This document shows positions 31,125 through 64,000 of a stretch of 64,000 nucleotides of DNA, in pieces. Each line of letters opens with the position of its first letter. Position 1 is the stretch's first letter. A program made the translations under genes and the position numbers. Where the stretch lies: assembly GCA_036417435.1 (NCBI GenBank), contig CM070901.1, positions 66,460,501 to 66,524,500 on the forward strand. Direction: 5' to 3'. The notes below the pieces were generated by a model. The model made no database searches. It had not been told where the DNA came from and saw only the letters and a list, made by a program, of their open reading frames with translations. The DNA comes from Inia geoffrensis. Lineage: Eukaryota; Chordata; Mammalia; Artiodactyla; Iniidae.

Positions 31125-33275
31125 TACAGCAACTAAACAAATTACCCACCATGGTCTGAGCCAAGCAATGTAGCTAATTGTATCAGAGAACTCAAAATGC
31201 CAGAAATCCAATAAACATTAACCATTCCAGTCTCTTTCCATCTCAATTTAGCATTCCAAGACATTTACCAAGTGGAAAAGACATTCATCTGTTTCTATAA
31301 AAATGTTAAATTTTAATTCAGAAGGAAATTCCAGCATAGATCTGGATCTGTGTCTTCCAGAAACCTACCATATGCACCGCCAGAGGTCAGAGGTCTTACT
31401 GAAAAGACTAAGATGGCAAATTCCAGGTCTATAAACTCAATTTAGGATCAAAGCCTTACTACCTCTATACTGGGAGTAATTTAAACCTTAACTGTAATTT
31501 TCTTCATTTTGGGGGTATATTTGGGCAAAACAGATGCTATTCTGTTTTAGTCTATTTCCTTGGAACATCTTCATCTCTTTCCCCTTCTTAAGTTCTCCTT
31601 TACTCAAAACATATGGCTTAGCCCCACATCATGGCTTTCTGGTAGGAAGTCTGGATGAGACTAGAAAAGCACATGGTTCCAACATGGCATGTACCTCTTT
31701 GTGCAGATATCAAACAAGATTTAGTCTAGTTTAACTTAAGCCTGTTGTTCCAATGTTTCCCTGTGGCCTGTCTAGGCACAACAGTGATGAGCATTATTTA
31801 AAATGGATTTCATTAACAGAAGCAAAGAAGGGAACACAAAGCCTCATGAGCTAACATAAATTCCCCATCTCTTGGTCTTCATTTCCAAAGCAGCACTGGG
31901 AAAGCCATGTCCTGTTCAGACAAAGAGTTGATTTCTTCTCACCACCATTAAACCCCAGTACCTGAGGTGGTCTAGAACACATGTGTTCAAACTGCCTCCC
32001 TCTCCCACTTCCTGTGAGATGAAAATGTCATTCCCTGGTGGTTGCTTGTGCGTTTTTATGTTCATGCTGGGCTTCCCTTTCCTTAAATCTCTGAAAAGCT
32101 CCCTTCCATGTCATACTCTGCACCTGACTTTTCATTTTTTAAATAAATACTTTTATAATCTCTATCATGCAGAATTGCTTCTCTCTCCATATACATCTAT
32201 CTTTTATCTTCAACACACTTACTTTCTGTCCTCTCTTGGTTCTCTCTTCAGAGAGATCTGCTTTCATGCTTCAGAATGGATTCTCAGCAGCACCCCCTGT
32301 GTCTATCTTGCTTGCCCTGACCTCCCCCATCCTTCTCGCGCACTCTCCATTATCCTTTATTATGTAGCCTTCTTTCTAACTCCCACATGCCCTGTCCAGT
32401 CACATGCACATTCATTTATTCATCCTTTGCTCCATTTCCATACAATGCCCTTTGTCATAGAGTCTTATACATTTGCAAGTGATCTTTCCATATAGCATTA
32501 AAACCACATTTCCCCCTCAGGGGCCTCTTTCTACTCCAGATCTTTTCTTAGCATGTATGTGTCTGGACAGCACATCAAGATTTGGACTTAGCTATCAGCA
32601 CATTCACCAGCAAAAGTATACATTTAAGTCTGACTACCCCAAAACCACAATCTGGACATAAAATATTTCACATATATCATGAAGAGGATAACTTCCTAGA
32701 AAGGTAACAAGGCCCCACAGTTTCTCATCCCTTTTCCTATCTCCTTTTCTACATAATTCCTAGCTTCATTCTTCTAATTTGGATTCCAGCTACCTTTAAA
32801 GTCTACATACTAAGCCTTCGCCATTGTGCCCCGTTGGGTCTCTCAGATTTGTGCTGCTAAACTCGATGGGTCTGACTAAGGGAGAAGTTAAAACTGTATC
32901 TGTAGTACCAAAGCCTTAGCGCCAGAAAATGCTGCCTTCCTCATCTCAGAAAAAGATAACTGTACCTGACAATACATATTTGCCAGCTGCTCGAAATAGA
33001 TTACCTCTATGACTCAAGGCCAGAAAAATCCAGACATACTAAGTTCATTTTAAATATGATTTTTTATGGGATCATGAAATGCAGTGTATTGACACAGAAT
33101 TGTAAAAAGAAGTAAGTGGAGAGGTATTAGGCGAAGGAAGGGGATATTATGTCTTTCCTCTTGCCACATAGGAAGTCATGGCCTGGTCTGGATGTACTCC
33201 TTCCAGAAGTATGTGGATAAAGGAGAATAAGCTACAGGCCCTGATTTCAAATCCCTATGATTCTACTGAAATGGA
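31125..33275. other. Intergenic, no feature recognised
   Basis: Pyrimidine-rich in places (31983-32640), which creates a 170-codon open frame without protein-like content. No exon or repeat family could be supported. Confidence 0.45.
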
Positions 33276-33279
33276 ATGA

Positions 33280-33715
33280 TTAACGTGTCAACTTGACTGG
33301 GACATGTAGCACTCAGATTAAGCATTATTTCTGGGTGTTTCTGTGAGGGTGTTTCTGGATGAGATTAGCATTTGAATTGGTGAACTGAGTAAGGCAGATT
33401 GCCCTCTCCAATGTGGGTGGGCGTTATCCTATCCAATGAAGCCCTGAATAGAAGGAAAAAGTAAGGGGGAGTTTGCCCTCTCTGCCTGACTGCTTGAGCT
33501 GACACATCAGTCTTCTCTTGCCCTCAACTGGGACTTGTACCATTGGCCTTCTGGTTCTCAGAACTACACCACCAGCAGCTTTCCTAGATCTCCAGGTTGC
33601 AGATGTCAGATTGTGGGACTTCTCAGCCTCCATAATTGTGTAAGCCAATCCCCCAATTCCATATACATATATAGTCTGTTAGTTCTGTTCCTCTGGAGAA
33701 CTCAATAATACACGA
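33280..33715 (+). mobile_element. Old ERVL-type solo LTR (MLT2-like)
   Basis: Matches the order I know for MLT2-type LTRs: aacgtgtcaacttgactggg, tttctgtgagggtgtttctg, gaactgagtaaggcagattg, caatgtgggtgggcgttatc, cagcctccataattgtgtaa, ending ctctggagaactcaataata. No internal proviral sequence is adjacent. Confidence 0.75.
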
Positions 33716-33719
33716 AGTT

Positions 33720-35784
33720 AACACTGACCTTGGGAATGTAGAGAGTGTGGCAGGCCCCAAGTATAAAAGAACATGTCTGGCCCTGCGTATATCAAATGAG
33801 ATAATGTATGTGGTACACTACATGGTAAACTTTAAAGCACTGAACAAATGACAGGTGTTACTATTACTACTATTATAGTGGCTTCCCTACATGATCTCTT
33901 TTGCTGACCACGATCTTCAGAGCAGTAGATGATCAGATAACTGAGTCTGCATCAATTGTAGATCCAGTTATCTGATGAGCACTGAACGTATCAGAACTGG
34001 AAGAGACTTCAAGACCATCTCATCTAACTTGTTCCAATAAAGAAATAAAAGTCCAGAGAAGCAAAGTGACTTGTCCAAGATGATACACTTGGCTTGAGGC
34101 AGAAATAGAGTCACGCCTCCCAAACTGATGTTCTCTCCAAAGTTAGTCCTGGGAGACACTGAAGACCAGACTCACAAGACAATCATGGGGAAAGGGTATT
34201 TTCTAGGGGAAGGAAGATGACCCGCAAAATGAAGCTTGGGGATTGGGGATTTGTGCTTCTGCTGTGACCTGGAGCAACGCTGAAGGCTGGACAGGGGGAA
34301 ACACTCAAGTTCCTGAGAGACTGTGTAGAAGGTGGGCTGGGTGAAGGCAACAGAAGCAGACTCAAGGGCTCAAGTCTATTTCTTCTAAGTTTGGGAAGCT
34401 TATATTGTGATTTTTTCTTGTTTCTCCTCAGAGGGAATTGAGGGTTCTGTTTCCCTGTTTCCTACTGAATCTGAGGATCTGTGGAGTGTGAAAGCTCAGA
34501 ATCTGTTCTGAGGGGACTCTTATTTGACAGTGTTATCAGTATCCATGGATTCTGAAGCCAGAGCCTCAAACTTTCTTTTTCTGCTGGTCATACCATCTCC
34601 AAGGCAAGAGTGTGAACACCAAGCAGCAGCAGCGAATGACTCCTCCACGCTCAACCTGCTCCTCTCAAGGGACTCCTAGGGTTAAAAGGACATTAAACAT
34701 CATCTCCCACAACCACTTATGTTTGAAACCCTACTGACAAAAGGACAGTGACAAAGGACTCCCCACCTCTGGAGGCAGCCCATTCATCCTTGCATGTTCT
34801 ACCTGTGGTTATGTTTTCCCTAATAAGGAGTGGAAATCAATCTCCCTGTAACTTCCCCTCATTGGTCCTCAGTCAACCCTTTGGGAACGCTCAGAACATA
34901 TCTATTCCCTATTGTACATGGCCTTCAGATTGATGCCTGAGAAATTCAATCACCAGCCCTTGGGTTCCATTTGGTATTCATCCATTAAAAGTGTTGGAAG
35001 ATTTGGAGATGAACCAAAAGGCCTAGGATCAAGATATCAAAAAACAACAGTTTGTACTGACTCAAAATCAGGCTCTCACTAAAACACACACCTGAAAATG
35101 TCTGAACAAGACAAGAGGAGGACCCTCTGCAGAAATGAATATTACATCTGTTACCTGTCCTCCACAGGTCTCTTTTCCTGTGTCCATTCTCTATTCACGA
35201 ATACTTCCATGCACAAGGCTTTTTTTTTTTTTTTTTTTTTTTTTGCAAATGACGATTCCTGTTCATATAGCCTTGCAGTAGATATTCTTTCCTATGTACA
35301 TCCTCTGTATTTCCTATGCATATAGATCGCAACCCTGATCCCTGCCCACGAACGAACAAAACACCCATTCAAAGAAGGCGGGTTTTTTCAAGGATGTTAA
35401 CATCTACTTCACCAAGAGAGGAAAATGCAGAGTTCAGGACATGTCTACAGGCCAAATTAGGAAATTAAACCATTGGTGACTAGTTACTGAATACCATTTC
35501 ATCAGATTCTCCACACTTACCAAGTATTTTCCCTAAGTCCAATCTCATGTTTCCTAAGACGTTACTATTCTTCAAGTTTTTCTTTCTGAAACCATTTTTT
35601 TAAAAAGATGACATGGAAAACACATTGTAGAGTCTGCACATTCATAAACACAAGCGTATTTAACCTTTATAAATTATCTCAATTATCTAGCCTTTGTTAT
35701 CCAACTTTTTTAGTATATCAAGTAAGTTTCTTTACTAAATTTTATCTGCCCTATTCTGCCCTAGGCCTTTTTTTTTTTCTTTTT
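33720..35784. other. Intergenic downstream of DDR2
   Basis: Contains a MIR-like or related old fragment near 34000-34110 (aaagtccagagaagcaaagt), a T25 run at 35220-35244, and otherwise nothing I can name. If DDR2 has a long 3' UTR form, part of this could be transcribed UTR. Confidence 0.45.
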
Positions 35785-35790
35785 TAGTTC

Positions 35791-35796
35791 TTTAAT
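35791..35796 (-). terminator. DDR2: Probable DDR2 polyadenylation signal ATTAAA
   Basis: The gene strand reads tacattaaagaact about 190 nt after the DDR2 stop, followed by an A-rich stretch. This would give a short 3' UTR of about 200-240 nt, similar to the short human form as I recall it. Longer forms using signals further left cannot be excluded. Confidence 0.5.
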
Positions 35797-35984
35797 GTAA
35801 AAAAAAGTATATATGTGTCAGGGTAGAGAGTGGGGGAGTGGAGTGGAGGGAGACGAGGGACAGGAAGAGATAAAGGCAAACAAGCCTCTGTCTCTCAGGT
35901 CCATTCAATGTCCAACTGGAGTGGCTTAGGCATGGGTGAGTGGTAGGTCTTGTGAGGAGGACCTGTTGCCAGGCATTGACAGCA

Positions 35985-60612
<24,628 letters not shown>

Positions 60613-61591
60613 TTACCCAGTTTCTTCACCCTAGGTTTTGTAAGAGCTGATTATCTCGGAGGTTGAAGAATTATGAAAAATCCAATATATTTTGTAGTAC
60701 TGACTCATTTATACTGCATCAGTGGAGAGCTAAGAATTTCATATAAATGAATTTTACAAAATATTTGGTGCTTAACTCTATAATAGCAAAGCTTTTAAAC
60801 ACCTTTTTTTAATCATTTTATATGAAAAGCTTTCTATGATCTATTGTATCCTTACCTGTTCTTATATACTTAACAAGTCTTTATATAATGATTCAATACT
60901 ATCAAATGCATTTGACTAATTCATCCATTAATGAGTAAATGAATGAATGCATAGAACAAATTCTACAGCAGATGGTGGCACTTGCTCATCACTAAATAAA
61001 TGGTCCCAGAGCTGGTTGGAAACTTTTCTGACTCTCCTTTGACTGCATGTTGTCATTGTTCAGTGAATCAGATCCAGGGAAGCCAGTCATGCCTTCTTCT
61101 ACCCCACATCTCCAACAACTTGATTCGATATCGAACAAAATGGGGAGAAAGTAACTTCTAACAAATTTAAATATTGATTTATATTTAACTTTAATTACAT
61201 TTGCAGAATACTAGACTCATGGAGTAAAATGAATGGACCACATGAGAGTCTCAGGCACTGGATTTCGTTTTATTTTCTAGCTTGGCAGCCTTTTCACTTC
61301 CGAGTGTAAGGCTCTGTTTGAATGGCTGAGTTTGCCAGAAGCCTGACTGCTGGGTGGGATGGATGTGTATTGATGTTAATTTGACTATGTGAAGAACATA
61401 AAGAGACCTCCTTCCTTCTGTTTACGGAGGGACAGAACAAGAACCCATCATGTGGAACTTCTCTCTCCTCAAGCTCTGGAAGATATGTCAAGAGTCTCCC
61501 AAATGAAGAGATTGGGATATTCACACTCAAGCAATAATCCATGTGACCCATGAGGTTATAGGCAGACCAATGTTATGTAAAATTTGTGAAT

Positions 61592-61595
61592 TACC

Positions 61596-61621
<26 letters not shown>
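61592..61621 (+). repeat. Poly-A tract
   Basis: Nearly 30 uninterrupted A without a recognisable retroelement body upstream. Confidence 0.9.
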
Positions 61622-61626
<5 letters not shown>

Positions 61627-62649
61627 TAAGAGTGATTATGCCAGCCTTACAGGTACATTTTAAAATATATTTGTTCATTGAAAAATGTTTGGCAAATTAT
61701 AAAATTTGACTGGCCTTATCCACAGTGACCAGAGCCTGGATCTCCCTTCCAAGGTTTTGCCATCTTTTTCTTCTCTCTACAGATCAGAAGGCTAGGAGAA
61801 CATAAGTTTACTTGCAATGAATATATTTCCCATTATCCCCAGAAAAATAAATCCCCATGAAAGTCTTCAGAAAAGCAGTACAAATTAAAAGGAATGCTTA
61901 TTCAATTTCTCTTTCATCAAAATTTAATCAATAAGGAAAGAAGCTTTCCCTGTTTACCTCATATACTTTAGAATTGTTAGAATTTCTACAACAGTATATA
62001 TTACTTTTAGAATTTTTTTTAGTTTAAATAAGTAACTTTTGCTACTATGACTATTTATTTCCTGAGAGCTTGAATTAGGTAACTCTGTATCTCATCACTT
62101 AGCCACCCCCCAGCTAGATAGCTCATGACCTCAGTTATTAGGTGGAAGCTGACTGTGTCTAAATCTCTGTGACTATTTTGTTATCTTTCCTCTGGGGTTC
62201 ATCCAGAGCCATATTTCCAGTTACCTGCCTTATTTCTCTATTTGAATGTCCTGTCAGTCCCTTGAACTTATATTCCAAACCGAATCCATCATCATCCCTT
62301 TCTAAACTAAGCCTTTCACCTAGGTTTCCCACTTCTGTCAATTATACTTCTCTTCCATATCCACTAAGAGTCCCTGGCACATGATAAGCATTCAAAATAT
62401 GTTTGTTGAATGAATAAATGTCGTCTCCATTGTTTTAGACTATGGTTTCATCTAACTCTTTTTCTCACATTACTGTTTGCCCCCTGTATCCAATCAGACT
62501 ACAAATGTTCCCTAAATGAGTATCTTTCTCATTCCCATTCCCACAGTCAGCATTATGGCCTGGGTCATTAATTCTTCTCATCTGACAGAATTTGGAATTA
62601 GAAAATGTCCCCCTCATCTCCTCCCTTCCTATTCAAATCTAACCTTTGA

Positions 62650-63420
62650 ATGCAACTTGATTAATCTGCCTGAAGCACAGCTCCCATCATGCTCTTCCCC
62701 AGCTTTAAAAACCTTCAGTGACACATTGCGTTGATGATGTTGGTAAAGAACAACTCCTCCTCCCCTCTTCTTCCTTGCCCTGACATTCAAGTTCCTCCAA
62801 TATATGACAAAAATCCTCCTTGCTATGCTTCTAATCTACTGCCTTGCTACATAAATATGGCCCATGGTTAACTAAACTGCTGATCTTTCCCAGACATTCC
62901 CCTAAACTTTACAACCATGATTCTTTTGTCGTCATGGTATTCCCCCTGCCTAAAATGCCATTTCAAGATTCTTTGCCTGTGAAAGTTCTACCCATCCTTT
63001 GGGGTCATTTCAGATTTTATCTATTCTATTATGTTTTAACTGGTCCTCCAATCAGATAATAACTTACATGTATATAGCACGTTATCTCTACAAAACGCTT
63101 TCCTTATATACTTTTTTTTTATCACTTCAACCTCATAGCAAACAGAAATAATTTTATGACATGAATCCAGGTGTTTTCACTCCCAATGCTCTGTTTTCCT
63201 TCTATAGCTTCCTTGCTTCTTTGAATCCCAAAGCACTCATCGTGTATCTCTTACTCTTATGCTTGTATCATAGTAATTTAATTTATCCTGGTTTAGTCCC
63301 CATTCCTAACTGTGAGCTTCTTAAAGGTAGGACCAATGACTTTATTATATTTGAATCCCTACCAAATTCCTTGCACACAGTAACAGTTGATTAGCAAAGA
63401 CTTACTAAACTAAACTGAAT
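62650..63420 (+). repeat. L2 LINE fragment, 3' part
   Basis: L2 phrase order is kept over about 750 bp: aaaaaccttcagtgacacat, tgacattcaagttcctccaa, tgcctaaaatgccatttcaa, tctacccatcctttggggtc, gtgagcttcttaaaggtagg, ttccttgcacacagtaacag. Confidence 0.65.
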
Positions 63421-64000
63421 TCAATTGATCTCTGATTTCCTCTGTGCCTTGAGTTGATGGCAGTTGGGTGTGGCTAAGTGAAATGATGCCAAGACAGATT
63501 ATGTAAAAGGGGAAGTACAGTGACTAAGAAGATGGAAAGGAAGTGATTAGTAATAGAAGACTGGATGAGTCGGGCATGGAAGCTTCACACAAGGCATGGA
63601 AGCTGGAGGGCAGTAGTTTATTCTTCACACCCAAGACAATGGAAGTGCTGTAATTCCACACTCCTCTTCCTGAGACCCACTAATCTCTCTGTCAACCACC
63701 AGCAACCTCCATCATCTGGTGTGGACTTCACTATGGTCTAACCTCTCTGCCAGGCTCAATCTTTGCAGACAAAGATTAACCTAAGAGAGGAAAGTGTTGA
63801 AGTGGGGTAGAAGAAGAACGGCAAGGCTTGGAGTGAGTTGGGATAGGTGGGAACATCTTTTATCCAACCCTAAATTCATTCTGTATCTGAACATACTTCA
63901 CCATGGCCCTCCCTTGGTTCATTTCATGTATCCATTGGTCCTTCTGCTGTTACCAGTTCTAGCTTTTGCTATAGTCAGGCCATTCTGGTCCTCACCCCTG

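Noticed and set aside
31983..32495. 170-codon open frame on the plus strand in the intergenic region
   Set aside because: Pyrimidine-rich DNA yields a Ser/Leu/Phe/His-rich translation with no domain, no codon-like periodicity that I can see and no splice or promoter context.
33280..33715. Possible provirus with coding regions
   Set aside because: Only an LTR-like segment is present. No gag, pol or env-like frame is adjacent on either side.

Overview
This is mammalian nuclear DNA, almost certainly from a cetacean. It holds split genes with GT-AG introns and no operons. Its repeats include tRNA-derived SINEs of the CHR type (heads reading cttccctggtggcgcagtgg) and L1 3' ends of the form ending in ccaataaagatgtt, both familiar from whale and dolphin genomes. 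The species call is inference from repeats. No prokaryotic features, CRISPR arrays or mobile gene cassettes are present.

Two protein-coding genes lie head to tail on the minus strand. HSD17B7 (3-keto-steroid reductase / 17-beta-hydroxysteroid dehydrogenase 7) is complete. Nine coding exons run from the ATG at 25180 down to the stop at 1925-1927, giving 334 codons plus stop, with intact phases and GT-AG junctions throughout. Its GC-rich promoter sits at about 24880-25640. DDR2 (discoidin domain receptor 2) is partial. Eleven coding exons run from 60541 down to the stop at 35985-35987. They encode residues 224-855 in human numbering: the discoidin-like domain, the membrane segment, the juxtamembrane region and the whole kinase domain. 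The exons for the signal peptide, the collagen-binding discoidin domain and the 5' end lie beyond the right edge. The order DDR2 then HSD17B7 in the same orientation matches human 1q23.3.

Region by region: 1-1924 is downstream of HSD17B7 and includes an L1 3' end about 200 bp past the stop. 1925-25180 is HSD17B7, with introns carrying SINEs, nested L1s, MIRs and an unexplained 64-codon protein-like segment at 19981-20175. 25181-25640 is the promoter. 25641-35790 is intergenic and contains a solo LTR with a perfect 5-bp target duplication (26577-27112) and an old ERVL-type LTR (33280-33715). 35791-64000 is DDR2, with introns carrying SINEs, L1s in inverted arrangement, L2 fragments and a Tigger/MER2-like DNA transposon.

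The two genes do not form a pathway. HSD17B7 acts in the ER on sterol C3-ketones and estrone; DDR2 is a plasma-membrane collagen receptor tyrosine kinase. I found no convincing new multi-gene system. The observations most worth checking are the orphan open segment in HSD17B7 intron 2, the sense-oriented solo LTR upstream of HSD17B7, the G-rich tract just after HSD17B7 exon 1, the inverted repeat pairs inside introns, and the shifted HSD17B7 C-terminus with an L1 in the expected 3' UTR. All comparisons with human proteins are from memory.
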